Below, piece by piece: positions 42,960-52,153 of a stretch of DNA of 64,000 nucleotides; position 1 is the first letter of the stretch; each line of letters starts with the position of its first letter. This stretch comes from Labilithrix sp. (GTDB taxonomy: Bacteria; Myxococcota_A; Polyangia; Polyangiales; Polyangiaceae). The stretch is from contig JAHBWA010000004.1 of assembly GCA_019637195.1 (NCBI GenBank), forward strand, positions 62,001 through 126,000. Direction: 5' to 3'. The notes beneath the pieces are model-generated. The model was not told the DNA's origin. It did no database searches and saw only the letters and a list, made by a program, of their open reading frames with translations. The position numbers and the translations under genes are program-made.

Positions 42960-44291
42960 ATGGCCCAGTCCAACAAAGACGAGCCCGAAGGAGCCTTCAG
43001 CTCGGAGGGCGCCTTCAGCTCGGAAGGAGCCTTCAGCCCGGAAGGAGCCTTCAGCCCAGAAGAACGGGTGACCGTCTCGTCGGTGCCGATCAGCCGCCAG
43101 TCGCGCGTCGCGGCGGCCTCGCTCCGCGTCGAGGCCGCCTGGCTCGACCGCCTCGTCGTCGCCGCGTGCGAGATGCCCGTCGCCTCGGGCGAGGCGGCCG
43201 TCGTGGAGTTCCTCGTCGGCGCGCTGAGCGAGATCTTCCCGGAGTGCGGCGTCGGCGCCTGCTTCGTCCCGCAGCCGCCGGCCTCGGCGTCGACGCCGGA
43301 CCTCTACCCGACCGAGCAGCGCCTCTTCAAGTACGTGCCCGAGGGCGAAGAGGGGCGCGCCGTCGGGATGGACCCGACGCGCCTCTTCCCGGGTTACCAG
43401 TTCGAGCGCGTCCTCGACGTCGAAGGCGCCGCGACCACGCTGCACCTCGCGTCCGACGATCCGCAGCTCGAGGTCGACGGCTCGCCGATGATGCACGTCG
43501 TCCGCCGCGGCGTCCTGGCGATGAGCCGCGGCCTCGCCTTCGCGCGCGTGCACGCCCGCGCCACCGCGGACGCACGCGAGCTCCGCGCGCTCAGCTCGCA
43601 CATGATGCAAGCGGAGAAGCTCGCGAGCCTCGGCCAGCTCGCCGCTGGCGTCGTCCACGAGCTGAACAACCCGCTGACGTCGATCGTCGCGTACACCGAC
43701 TGGCTCATCCGCAAGCAGGGGCCGAGCGGCGATCCCGACAGCCTCGAGCGGCTCCGTCGCATCGGCGAGTCGTCGACCCGCATCCTCCGCTTCACGCGCG
43801 ACCTCGTCGCCTACGCGCGGCCGTCGAGCGAGGTCCCGGGCCTCGTCGCGATCCACAACGTCATCGAGCAGGCGCTCGCGTTCTGCGAGCACGTGATCGC
43901 CGAGCACGGCGCGAACGTCGAGCGCGTCTTCGCCGACCAGCTGCCGCCGGTGCGCGGGATGCCCGAGCAGCTCGCGCAGGTCTTCGTCAACCTGTTCACC
44001 AACGCGTGCCACGCGATGCCCGAGAGCGGCGGTCGCCTCGGCGTCTCGAGCACGCTCGGCCCCGACGGCCGCATCGTCGTGGCCGTCGAGGACAACGGCC
44101 ACGGCATCGCCGGCGAGCACCTCACCTCGATCTTCACGCCCTTCTTCACGACGAAGGGGGAGGGCCGCGGCACCGGGCTCGGCCTCTCGATCGTGCGCAA
44201 CATCATGGACAACCACAGCGCCGAGATCCGCGCGGAGCGCTCGCCCGAGGGCGGCGCGCGCTTCGTCCTCCTCTTCCCCTCCGGCACCTGA
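42960..44291 (+). CDS. Sensor histidine kinase (GAF-like sensor, HisKA, HATPase)
   Basis: The 443-residue kinase starts with four GAFSSE/GAFSPE hexapeptide repeats (residues 11-34). A soluble, GAF-like sensor region (about 50-205) follows, then HisKA with His233 in VVHELNNPLTS. The complete ATPase domain shows N box NLFTNACHAMP, G1 EDNGHGIAG, FTPFFTTK and G2 GRGTGLGLSIV. No transmembrane helix is seen, so the sensor is cytoplasmic. GGGAG precedes the ATG. The gene is three bases after the ATPase-less receiver/HisKA protein, with which it is likely to form one phosphorelay. Confidence 0.92.
   Translation: MAQSNKDEPEGAFSSEGAFSSEGAFSPEGAFSPEERVTVSSVPISRQSRVAAASLRVEAAWLDRLVVAACEMPVASGEAAVVEFLVGALSEIFPECGVGACFVPQPPASASTPDLYPTEQRLFKYVPEGEEGRAVGMDPTRLFPGYQFERVLDVEGAATTLHLASDDPQLEVDGSPMMHVVRRGVLAMSRGLAFARVHARATADARELRALSSHMMQAEKLASLGQLAAGVVHELNNPLTSIVAYTDWLIRKQGPSGDPDSLERLRRIGESSTRILRFTRDLVAYARPSSEVPGLVAIHNVIEQALAFCEHVIAEHGANVERVFADQLPPVRGMPEQLAQVFVNLFTNACHAMPESGGRLGVSSTLGPDGRIVVAVEDNGHGIAGEHLTSIFTPFFTTKGEGRGTGLGLSIVRNIMDNHSAEIRAERSPEGGARFVLLFPSGT
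42990..43061 (+). repeat. Four 18-bp tandem repeats encoding GAFS(S/P)E
   Basis: Units at 42990, 43008, 43026 and 43044 each encode Gly-Ala-Phe-Ser-Ser/Pro-Glu with few silent changes. They lie right after the start of the kinase gene and keep the frame, so copy number could vary without destroying it. Confidence 0.9.
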
Positions 44292-44323
44292 GGCGCCCGG
44301 CGGTCGCCCGCGCGTCGTCGAGC

Positions 44324-46633
44324 TCAGGGATCGCCCGCCGACAGCGATCGGATCCACTGCTCGACGACGAGCACGCCTTCGGGATCGACCACGTTCCTCC
44401 CGAGCGGCGGCATCCGCAGGTCAGGGTCGGTGCTCTTCATCCGCGCCAACAGGAACGAGCCGTCGGGGTTGCCTGGAGCGACGAGCGGCGCCGCGCCGAG
44501 CCCGAGCGCGTTCGCGGTCGGGTAGTTGTGGTGCGGCGCGCCGAGGAGCCCGCGATCGGCGAGCGCCACACCGGGGGACGCGTTCCAGGTCTCGCCGCCG
44601 CCGAGGTAGCTCGCGCCCGCGTGGTGACAGCCCGAGCAGTTCGCGGCGAGGTACGCGGCGGCTCGCTCCTCGAGCGACGCCGCGGTGTCCGAGGGGACCG
44701 CGAGCGCGGGCGGCCACGTCGCGACGTCGCTCTCCGAGAGCACGCCGCGAACGGCGAGCGCGGCGAGCTGGCTCTCTCCGTCGGCCGCCGTCCGCCGGAG
44801 CTGCCCTGCGGTGAAGCCGAGCACGCGGTTCTCGGCGCGGTGGCACGACCAGCACTGCCCGAAGCTGGGGTAGCTCCAGGTCAGCGGCGCGCCGGAGCCC
44901 GCGCCCTCGATGACCTCGTCGACGCTCTCGTGGAGCAGCTCGGCGTCGGTGCCCGCGGCGTTCCAGCGGTACGTGAGCCCGTAGGTCGTCTCGTCGCCGA
45001 CGACGAGGACGCGCGTCTCGAGGCGCCTCGTGCGCGCCTTCGGCGTGAACGACGCCGGCAGCTCGAAGTGCTTGACGAAGACCGTCCCGACGGGCGCCTC
45101 GAGCGATCCGTCGTCGGCGAGCGCGACGCGCTCTCCGGCGGGGACGCGGATCCAGCGCTGCTTGGTAGCCGCGTCGGACCAGAGCGGCGCGTTGATCTCG
45201 TACGGTACGAGGCTCGGGTCGGGCGTGAGGGTCGCGACGTCTTCGAAGAGGATCGTCTCCGATAGCCGCCGTGGGACGTCGGCAGGCTTCGGATCGCGCG
45301 CCAGCTTGGCGATGGTGTCGCCGTGGAGCACGTAGATCTCCCCGCGCCGATCTTCGCCGAGCGCCGCGGGCACGCGCCGCCATTGGTCGTCGACCAGCGT
45401 GGCGCGCGTCGCGGGCGTCTTCGTCGTGTCGAGCGCCCAGATGCGGTTCGAGGGCCAGTCCGAGAAGACGTATTTGCCGGCGAGCTCGGGGAGGTCTTGC
45501 CCGCGGTAGACGAAGCCGCCGAGCACGGCGCTGAGGTCGCCCATCTCCGCGTGCGTGTAGACGTAGGCGGGCGCGCGCGGCGTGCCGATGGTCGTCGGCG
45601 GGCCTCCGCGCAGGAGGTCGCCCTCTCGGTGCGGCCACTCGTAGTTTCCGCCGGCGACGACGAGGTCGATCTCCTCGCGCCAGGTGTCGCCGACGTCGGC
45701 GGCCCACAGCGCGCCGGTCGCGCGGTCGAACGAGAAGCCGAACGGGTTGCGCAGCCCGAGCGCGAAGTACTCCTCGAGCGCGCCGGGGGTGCCGACGAAG
45801 GGGTTGTCGTTCGGGATGTAGTACCCGCTCGTGGTCCCGGAGGAGGGCTGTCGAGGGGGAGGGTGGCTGATCGCCCCTCCGCGCGAGTCGACGTCGATCC
45901 GGAAGATGCCCCCGAAGAGACCGCGATCGATCCGCTGGTGGGTCTCGGAGGTCAGGTCGTCGCCGTTGCCGAAGTAGAGGAAGCCGTCGGGGCCGAACTG
46001 GATCCGGCCCGCGTTGTGCTCGGGCCGCTCCTCTTCTTGCGCGACGAGCACCGCCTCCGACGCCGGATCGAACGTGCGGCTCGCCGGGCTCCAGGTGAAG
46101 CGTGACAGCCGCTGCGTGTTCTTCGGCGTCCCGCGCGCGTTGTACCAGAGGTAGACGTACGGGCTCGGCCCCGAGCCGTCGCCGAACGCCGGGTGCAGCG
46201 CCATCCCGAGCGCGCCGCTCTCGCTCACCAGGGCGACGCGCGACGCGATGTCGAGCACGCGTCGCGCCGCCCCGCCTTCGATCGTCACGATCGTCCCGGT
46301 CCGCTCGAGCACGAACGGCGCCGCGCCGTCGCCGTCGGGCCAGACGATCGCGCTCGGGAGGGTGAGCGAGACCGAGGACGGGAACGCGTCGACGAGCGCG
46401 TATCCGCCGAGCGACGGCGTCGTGAGCGGGAACGGTCGTCGCTCGACCGGCTGGCTCGCGTCTCTCCCGTCCGACGCGCCCGGCGGGGGCCCGCCCGACG
46501 AGCTGCTGCCGGGCGGCTCGTCACGGTCCTCTCCACGGGAGGCGAGGCCGGCGCAGGCGAGCAGCGTCAGCGGGAGCGTCAGCATCGGCAGCGCGCGGGA
46601 CGCGCGGCTCCGGGATCGTCGGTCGAGCTTCAA
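44324..46633 (-). CDS. PQQ-type sugar dehydrogenase/cytochrome c fusion lipoprotein
   Basis: 769 residues. A basic n-region and LPLTLLAC form a lipoprotein signal; a TTG start is supported by GAGGA five bases upstream. Residues about 80-460 resemble the six-bladed soluble glucose/sorbosone dehydrogenase fold (SALGMALHPAFG, FGPDGFLYFGNGDD, LGLRNPFGFSFD, DVGDTWREEID, NYEWPHREG). The C-terminal part holds two haem sites, CWSCH and CSGCH, and ends in a cytochrome-like LRMPPLGRNVVD segment. It probably oxidises a sugar or alcohol and passes electrons to haem in the envelope. Cofactor synthesis genes are not in the window. Confidence 0.85.
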   Translation of the reverse strand: MKLDRRSRSRASRALPMLTLPLTLLACAGLASRGEDRDEPPGSSSSGGPPPGASDGRDASQPVERRPFPLTTPSLGGYALVDAFPSSVSLTLPSAIVWPDGDGAAPFVLERTGTIVTIEGGAARRVLDIASRVALVSESGALGMALHPAFGDGSGPSPYVYLWYNARGTPKNTQRLSRFTWSPASRTFDPASEAVLVAQEEERPEHNAGRIQFGPDGFLYFGNGDDLTSETHQRIDRGLFGGIFRIDVDSRGGAISHPPPRQPSSGTTSGYYIPNDNPFVGTPGALEEYFALGLRNPFGFSFDRATGALWAADVGDTWREEIDLVVAGGNYEWPHREGDLLRGGPPTTIGTPRAPAYVYTHAEMGDLSAVLGGFVYRGQDLPELAGKYVFSDWPSNRIWALDTTKTPATRATLVDDQWRRVPAALGEDRRGEIYVLHGDTIAKLARDPKPADVPRRLSETILFEDVATLTPDPSLVPYEINAPLWSDAATKQRWIRVPAGERVALADDGSLEAPVGTVFVKHFELPASFTPKARTRRLETRVLVVGDETTYGLTYRWNAAGTDAELLHESVDEVIEGAGSGAPLTWSYPSFGQCWSCHRAENRVLGFTAGQLRRTAADGESQLAALAVRGVLSESDVATWPPALAVPSDTAASLEERAAAYLAANCSGCHHAGASYLGGGETWNASPGVALADRGLLGAPHHNYPTANALGLGAAPLVAPGNPDGSFLLARMKSTDPDLRMPPLGRNVVDPEGVLVVEQWIRSLSAGDP

Positions 46634-46931
46634 TTTCGTCCTCGTCGGGCGGTGCGTGTGGGTCGGCGCTCGGAGCGCGCGCGGACGCCGCCGCGAGCAC
46701 GCCGCACGTGTAGACCTCTGCTACAGCGCGGAGTCGCGCGTCCTCGCGGAGATCCTGCGATCGTTCATGTGCGACGACCCCGTGATGCGGACGCCGTGCC
46801 AGGGCGGCGCTCGCTGCCAGGCCGCGCGCGCGCACGATCGTCGATCGCGCGTGGCGGGGCGCCTCCTGCCGCGCGGCGCCGCGCGTGCCGAGCGGCACCG
46901 CGCTCGCATCACGTCGCGCGGGAGGTCACCC

Positions 46932-47378
46932 GTGAAGAAGGGCGCCGTCGAGCTCGATCACATCTCCGTGCCCGTGCGCCGCTTCCGCGAGGCGCGTAGG
47001 TTCTACGAGGCCGCGCTCGGCGCGATCGGGATGACCGTCAACATGGAGCTCGACGACGCGTGCGGCATGGGCGCGAACGGCGAGAAGATCTTCTGGCTGG
47101 TGCGCGACCGCAAGGCGTCGGGCGGCGGGCACTACGCGCTCCGCGTCGCGAGCCGCGAGCAGGTCCAGGCGTTCTACGACGCGGCGATCGACGCCGGCGC
47201 GATCGACAACGGACCGCCGGGACCGCGGCCGAGCTACGGGCCGAGCTACTTCGCCGCGTTCGTGAAGGACGCGGAGCGCAACAACATCGAGATCGTCTGC
47301 TACGCGAAGGCCCGCCGCGGCGCCCCGGTCAAGCGGTCGGTCCTGACGCCGCCCCGCCCGCGCCGCCGCCGGACGTGA
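46932..47378 (+). CDS. Glyoxalase/bleomycin-resistance (VOC) family protein
   Basis: A 148-residue single VOC domain. The start LDHISVPVRRFREARRFYEAALGAIGM is typical, later HYALRVASREQVQAFYDAAIDAG and the ending DAERNNIEIVCY with a metal-binding Glu. Possible metal ligands are His10, His in GGGHYAL and Glu in NNIEIV. The substrate cannot be told. The GTG start is supported by GGGAGG six bases upstream. It is preceded by about 300 bp without a clear gene and convergent with the Hsp70-like gene. Confidence 0.87.
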   Translation: MKKGAVELDHISVPVRRFREARRFYEAALGAIGMTVNMELDDACGMGANGEKIFWLVRDRKASGGGHYALRVASREQVQAFYDAAIDAGAIDNGPPGPRPSYGPSYFAAFVKDAERNNIEIVCYAKARRGAPVKRSVLTPPRPRRRRT

Positions 47379-47448
47379 CGCCCATCGCGCGCCGGCGGTG
47401 ACGCGGCCGGCGGAAAATGCGCTCGCGCGCCGAGCCAGGGAGGCGAGC

Positions 47449-49038
47449 TCACGCGCCGAGCTGGAAGACGCGCTCGAAGCCGGCGTCGAGGTTCTTGATC
47501 GTCACCGCGACGAGCCCGTGCTCGTCGAGGACGTACTCCTCCTCGATGCGCGGTCCGTCCGCGTCGGTCATCCGCTCGACGCGCACGCCTGCGAGCTCGC
47601 GGCCTTCGAGCCGCGGCTCGAACGGGAAGAGGACGTCGCCCGACAGGACCATGTCGCCGCGCGGCCTTCCGTCGTCGCTCAGCGAGCTGCACTCGAGGAA
47701 GCGGAAGTGCCCGACGTTGTGCGCCGCGCGGTAGCGCCGCCGGAAGGCGACGGGCCCCGCGCCCGCGGCCGGGACGACCGTGTCCCTCGTGAAGATGGGG
47801 TCGAACGTGATCTCCGAGCCGGCGTGTCCCTCGCGGAAGACGCCGAAGGTGCGCGAGAAGCGGTCGACGAGCTCGAAGCCCGCGTCGTCGCCGGCGATCG
47901 CGAGGCCGATCGCGATCGCACCGGAGGCGTACGGCGATCGGTGGACGCGGCGCCCGAAGCGCGCGCGGAGGGCGCGGCCGACGATCGGCAGCTCGCTCGC
48001 GCCGCCGACGACGTAGACGCCGGCGATGTCGTCCCGCTCGGACCGGCTCCCCGCGTCGGCGTGCTCGGGCGTTGCGGCGTCGTCGCGCTCCGATCCGTCG
48101 AGCCTCGTCATCACGGGGAGCATCGCCTCGATCGACGCCTCGACGAGCGGCGCGCACGCCTCGTAGATCTCGGCGACGGGGATCGTGACCTCGGCCTTCG
48201 GGGCCGCGTCTCCGAGCGCCGCCTCGAGGTCGACGCTGAGCTTGCGCGAGCTCGGGTTGAGGCGCTCCTTCGCCTCGCGGCACTGCTCGCGCAGGCGCGC
48301 GAGCGCGATCGGGTCCACGTCGGCCGCGGCGAGCTCCACCCTCGCGAGCACGAGATCGACGATGGCTTGATCGAAGTCGTCGCCGCCGAGCCGGTTGACG
48401 CCGGCGGTGGCGAGCACCTCGTGGCTCGCGCCGCGCATCCGCACGAGCGACGCGTCGAACGTGCCGCCGCCGAGGTCGTAGACCACGACGTGATCGCGCT
48501 TCGTCGTGAGCGTGTCGCGGTGGCGGTGGGTGTACTCGAAGCCCGCGGCCGACGGCTCGTTGAGGATCGCCGTCGGGTTCAGCTCGGCGCGGCGGAACGC
48601 GTCGAGCGTGAGGAGGCGCTGGGCGCCGGACGCGTTGGCCGGGACGGCGACGACGGACCGGAGCTCCTCGCGCCGGGCGTGCTCCGAGACCGTAGAGCGC
48701 TCGAGCACCGCGTCGCGCACGGCGGCGAGGAAGCGGGTGACCAGCTCGCCGGCGGCGATCTCGACCGCGCCGATCCTCACCGGGTGCGCGGCGGCCGCGT
48801 CGGAGCCCGCGAGCAGCCGCTTGAAGGAGCGGACGACGCTCACCGCGCCCGAGCTTCCGGCGCGCGCCGAGAGCGCGTCGAAGCCGAAGAGCAGCTCGCC
48901 GTCGCGCTCGGCGACGACCGAAGGGATCCAGTCGTGCGAGTCGCCGGCGTCGTCGACGAAGCCGAGCACCGGGTAGTTGCCGCGGTCCGCCGCGGCGACC
49001 ACCGTGCGCGTCGTTCCGAAATCGATGCCGAGTCTCAC
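47449..49038 (-). CDS. Hsp70-family protein, short form
   Basis: 529 residues with an intact actin-like ATPase domain: IDFGTTRT phosphate 1 motif, VVYDLGGGTFDASL phosphate 2, VGGASELPIVGR adenosine motif and NEPSAAGFEY. Only about 140 residues remain after it for substrate binding, so it is shorter than DnaK (~640). It is one of the DnaK-like proteins that accompany non-housekeeping functions. The start is the GTG with GGGAGG eight bases upstream; the longer open frame adds a low-complexity extension. No DnaJ or GrpE partner is near. Confidence 0.88.
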   Translation of the reverse strand: MRLGIDFGTTRTVVAAADRGNYPVLGFVDDAGDSHDWIPSVVAERDGELLFGFDALSARAGSSGAVSVVRSFKRLLAGSDAAAAHPVRIGAVEIAAGELVTRFLAAVRDAVLERSTVSEHARREELRSVVAVPANASGAQRLLTLDAFRRAELNPTAILNEPSAAGFEYTHRHRDTLTTKRDHVVVYDLGGGTFDASLVRMRGASHEVLATAGVNRLGGDDFDQAIVDLVLARVELAAADVDPIALARLREQCREAKERLNPSSRKLSVDLEAALGDAAPKAEVTIPVAEIYEACAPLVEASIEAMLPVMTRLDGSERDDAATPEHADAGSRSERDDIAGVYVVGGASELPIVGRALRARFGRRVHRSPYASGAIAIGLAIAGDDAGFELVDRFSRTFGVFREGHAGSEITFDPIFTRDTVVPAAGAGPVAFRRRYRAAHNVGHFRFLECSSLSDDGRPRGDMVLSGDVLFPFEPRLEGRELAGVRVERMTDADGPRIEEEYVLDEHGLVAVTIKNLDAGFERVFQLGA

Positions 49039-49216
49039 GATGGCCTCCCTGTCGGCGCCCGGGGACGGGGCCGGCGGCCCGATACTGCCGAAAACATCGC
49101 CGGCAGGCAAAATGGGCGAGCGGCCGAGCTCCTGCGAGGCTCTTCCGCGCGAGCGGGGCCGTCGCCGTTCGTGCGGCGCCCGGCTCAGGACCTGGTGGCG
49201 GTCGTCGTCGGCGCGC

Positions 49217-51382
49217 TCAGGAGGTCGCGCTGGGCTTCGCCGGCGCGGCGGTCTTCGACGCGGCCGCGTCCTTCGCCGGCGCGGCGGTCTTCGACGCGGC
49301 CGCGTCCTTCGCCGGCGCGGCGGTCTTCGACGCGGCCGCGTCCTTCGTCGGCGCGGCTGGATCCCAGGTGAAGCGATCGACGAGCACCGGATCCCCCTCG
49401 GCGAGGACGTCGTCCTTTCCGATCACCCACGCCTCGATCTTCCCGTCGCGGTGCACGCATAGCCGGACGAAGTGCTTGTAGCCGGGGTGCCCGAGGACGG
49501 TGAACGCCTGCTGGTGCTCGAGCCCGAGGAGCGTCAGCGTCGTGAGGTACACGCCGAAGAGGAACGCGCCGGCGAAAGCGCACGTGACGAGCACGGCGCC
49601 GTCCGCGGCGTGGAAGGGGAGGTGGGGGACCGCCGCGCGGAGCAGCACCGGCAGGACACCGAGCGCGACGCCGAACGGGACCGCGACCGCGGCGCGCCGC
49701 GCGCGCGTGCCGTGTCCCTGCATCGCGATGAAGTAGAGGAGGAGCGTGAGCACGGTCGACACTATGATCGTCGCCGTCATGCGCGCGCCCGCGCTCCGGT
49801 GCGTCGCGCCGAGCTCGATCGACGCGAGCAGGCCGAGCGCGAGGTGCACGAGCAGCCCGGCGCGGCCGATCATCAGCTTCACCGGCACCTGCAGCGCGAG
49901 CTTCCGCGTCGCGGGGCCGTCCGGGTACACCGCGTCCGGCGGCCCGGCCGGCTCGGGGTAGGGCGCGATCCGCGTCCCGTGGAGGAACGCGCCGCCGCCG
50001 CCGGCGATCACGTGGAGCGACCGACCGACCGTGCGGCGCTCGTAGTGGTGAAAGTCGCCCGCGAGGAAGAGCACGCGATCGCGCTCGAGGCTCAGGCGGC
50101 ACGCGGTGAGCATCTTGGCGCCCGGATCGTTGCGGTGACCGTACGCCATCGCCGGATCGCCCGCGACGAACAGCACCGCGCGCTCCGGGTCGCGCTTGCG
50201 CAGCTTGGTGAAGTAGGTGCGCTGACGGAAGTCGACGCGCCCGAGCTGCCTGTCCGCGCCCCACAAATCGAGGCCGGGCGCGAGCGGGAGCGCGAAGTAG
50301 CTCGCCTCCTGGATCGGCTCGTAGCCGCGGAGCACGAGGCGCCGGCGGCGCTTGACGGCCGTGCCTCGGAAGAACGCGCGCACCGACTTGAACGTGCCGA
50401 TCGCGAGCCCGTACAGGCCGCCGACCTCGTCGAGATGGATCGTCCGCGCCACGAGGCCGACCTTGCGCCCCGGTCGCTTCTGAAGCCGCTTGCCGAGGCG
50501 GGGCATCGTGTCGTGGTCGTCGGCGCGGAACGGCTCGTCCATGCGCCGCCGGAAGAGGCGGCCGAACCCGTCGAGGCCGTCGTACCAGTCATGGTTTCCG
50601 GGCGCGCCGAGCAAGACCCGCTTGCGCGAGCTCGCCCCCACCTTGCGGAGCTCCTCGTTCCACGGAAGGACGAGGCGCCGGTAGATCTCGTCGGCGGTCG
50701 CGACCGGGTACGACACGTCCCCGCCGAAGACGAGCATGTCGCCGCGCGGCAGGAGCAGCCGGCCGCCGTCGCCGTCGTCGACGTCGTAGGTCGAGGCGAG
50801 CATCGCCCCGACCCGCGCGCTGACGTCGCGATCGTCGCCCGTGTCGGCGGCGAAGTCGATCCAGATGGGCCGTCCGAGCGCCTCCGCGAGGGTGCGGGCG
50901 CCCGGCGGAGCGCGACCGAGGCGGCCGCGCGCCTGGAGCACCCGGCTCGCGGCGGCGAGGAGCTCGTCCGGTGGATTGGGGCGCATCCAGTCGCGCGCGT
51001 CGACCGACTCGGCGGCGATGGCGCGGGAGGCGAAATTCCGAAGGTGGCCGAAGAGTGAAGTGACGCCGTACCAGCGGATGCCGAACGGGGGATGTGCGCC
51101 CTGACGAAAGACGAGGGGATCGGGCCGATCGCCGCGCGGCGCGAGCACGATCGGCGGGCGCGCCAGGGTCGAGCTCGGCGGCGGCTCGTCGTCGTCCCCG
51201 GCGCGCGCGGCCTCGGGATCCCCGGCGAGCGGCGGCGCCTCCGCGAGGGAAGGGCGGCTCCCGGCGTCGGGGCCGGGGCCCCCAGTCTCGGCCGCGGCGC
51301 GCCGCTCGGCCTCGCCTCCGTCGCCGGGGGCTCGCCCCCCGTCTCCGTCCGGGGGCTTCGCCGCGTCGTCGTCGAGCAGCAC
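49217..51382 (-). CDS. Metallophosphatase with C-terminal membrane domain
   Basis: A 721-residue protein from a GTG start. The first ~90 residues are acidic and disordered. The calcineurin-like phosphoesterase core shows DTGDDRDV, FGGDVSYP, GAPGNHDWYDG and LAGDFHHYE. Four membrane helices follow at about 510-620, then a cytoplasmic or periplasmic domain with KHFVRLCVHRDGKIEAWVIG. The end consists of DAAASKTAAPAK repeated three times. The membrane location suggests a phospholipid or envelope substrate. The GTG is only 42 bp from the divergent gene at 51425, so a shorter N terminus cannot be excluded. Confidence 0.82.
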   Translation of the reverse strand: MLLDDDAAKPPDGDGGRAPGDGGEAERRAAAETGGPGPDAGSRPSLAEAPPLAGDPEAARAGDDDEPPPSSTLARPPIVLAPRGDRPDPLVFRQGAHPPFGIRWYGVTSLFGHLRNFASRAIAAESVDARDWMRPNPPDELLAAASRVLQARGRLGRAPPGARTLAEALGRPIWIDFAADTGDDRDVSARVGAMLASTYDVDDGDGGRLLLPRGDMLVFGGDVSYPVATADEIYRRLVLPWNEELRKVGASSRKRVLLGAPGNHDWYDGLDGFGRLFRRRMDEPFRADDHDTMPRLGKRLQKRPGRKVGLVARTIHLDEVGGLYGLAIGTFKSVRAFFRGTAVKRRRRLVLRGYEPIQEASYFALPLAPGLDLWGADRQLGRVDFRQRTYFTKLRKRDPERAVLFVAGDPAMAYGHRNDPGAKMLTACRLSLERDRVLFLAGDFHHYERRTVGRSLHVIAGGGGAFLHGTRIAPYPEPAGPPDAVYPDGPATRKLALQVPVKLMIGRAGLLVHLALGLLASIELGATHRSAGARMTATIIVSTVLTLLLYFIAMQGHGTRARRAAVAVPFGVALGVLPVLLRAAVPHLPFHAADGAVLVTCAFAGAFLFGVYLTTLTLLGLEHQQAFTVLGHPGYKHFVRLCVHRDGKIEAWVIGKDDVLAEGDPVLVDRFTWDPAAPTKDAAASKTAAPAKDAAASKTAAPAKDAAASKTAAPAKPSATS
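49235..49342. repeat. Three identical 36-bp tandem repeats in a coding sequence
   Basis: Units at 49235-49270, 49271-49306 and 49307-49342 are identical at nucleotide level and encode the 12-residue DAAASKTAAPAK motif at the end of the metallophosphatase gene. A partial, changed copy follows. Perfect identity implies recent expansion or active homogenisation. Confidence 0.92.
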
Positions 51383-51424
51383 ATGGAAGAGGATAGCGTT
51401 TTTGGGTTACCCTCGCTGGCGCCC

Positions 51425-52153
51425 ATGCGAAGAAACGTCGCTCCACTCACGTTCGCTGCGCTCTCCGCGTTCGCGTTGCTCACGGCCTCCGGCCAGGCGG
51501 GCACCCCGAACGTCAAAGGACGGATCAGCGGCTACGAGAAGCTCATTCCCGAGGTCTACGCCGAGGCCGCGAAGCCCGAGGCCCGGCGGTGGACGTGGCG
51601 TGAGCCGTCGCCCTCCGTCGCCGCGCAGTACCGTGTCCTGTCGGCGAACCCGTCGCGCGACATCTGCATCGCCGCCACCACCGGCGCGAACCAGGAGAAG
51701 CAGGAGTTCCGGATGACCGTGACGGGGGGACGCGTCTTCCCGACCACCATCGTCGTCACGCCGAACACCCAGCTCGCGTTCAAGAACTTCGACCCGTTCA
51801 AGCACCGCATCTACGTGATGAGCGCGACCGGTCAGACGCTCCTGCAGCCGGACGATCTCCAGCCGAACGCGGTCCGCACCTGGGCCGCGCAGGGGCCGGG
51901 GCGCTACGAGGTCCGCGACGAGCTCTATCCGAGCGTCCGTACGTTCGTCGTCGTCGACCCGCAGGTCGTCGGCGTGGCGTACCCCGGTCGCGACGGAGCG
52001 TTCGTCTTCTCGCTGCCGCCGGCCGACTACGTGCTCAAGGCCTTCTTCAACGGTCGTGAGGTGGGCAAGCAGATCAACTTCACCGCGAAGGATCGCGGCG
52101 TCTTCGAGCTCAAGGAGCCGCTGAAGCTCGACGAAGGGACCGACGCCAAATGA
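51425..52153 (+). CDS. Exported cupredoxin-like/carboxypeptidase-regulatory-like protein
   Basis: A 242-residue protein with a signal peptide (FALLTASGQAG). The mature part is beta-rich: a cupredoxin-like stretch with FRMTVTGGRVFPTTIVVTP, FKNFDPFKHRIYV and ending FSLPPADYVLKAFFNGREVG. This resembles domains of envelope proteins that carry methyl-like ligands in blue-copper folds, but a full Cys/His/Met copper site is not evident. The stop overlaps the start of the sensor gene (ATGA), so the two products probably act together in the envelope. Confidence 0.72.
   Translation: MRRNVAPLTFAALSAFALLTASGQAGTPNVKGRISGYEKLIPEVYAEAAKPEARRWTWREPSPSVAAQYRVLSANPSRDICIAATTGANQEKQEFRMTVTGGRVFPTTIVVTPNTQLAFKNFDPFKHRIYVMSATGQTLLQPDDLQPNAVRTWAAQGPGRYEVRDELYPSVRTFVVVDPQVVGVAYPGRDGAFVFSLPPADYVLKAFFNGREVGKQINFTAKDRGVFELKEPLKLDEGTDAK

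Noticed and set aside
38691..44357. 1888-residue open frame on the minus strand
   Set aside because: Most of it lies antisense to ruvB and two kinase genes and reads as Arg/Asp/Ala-rich shadow. Only the last 807 bp (DUF4328) shows a real family.
39557..45265. 1902-residue open frame on the plus strand
   Set aside because: It overlaps ruvB and the kinases in another frame and is Arg/Pro-rich without domains; a result of high GC.
46634..46931. Small gene before the VOC protein
   Set aside because: A plus-strand ATG frame from about 46768 is Arg-rich and merges into the VOC gene; GGGAGG before the GTG at 46932 supports the shorter protein.
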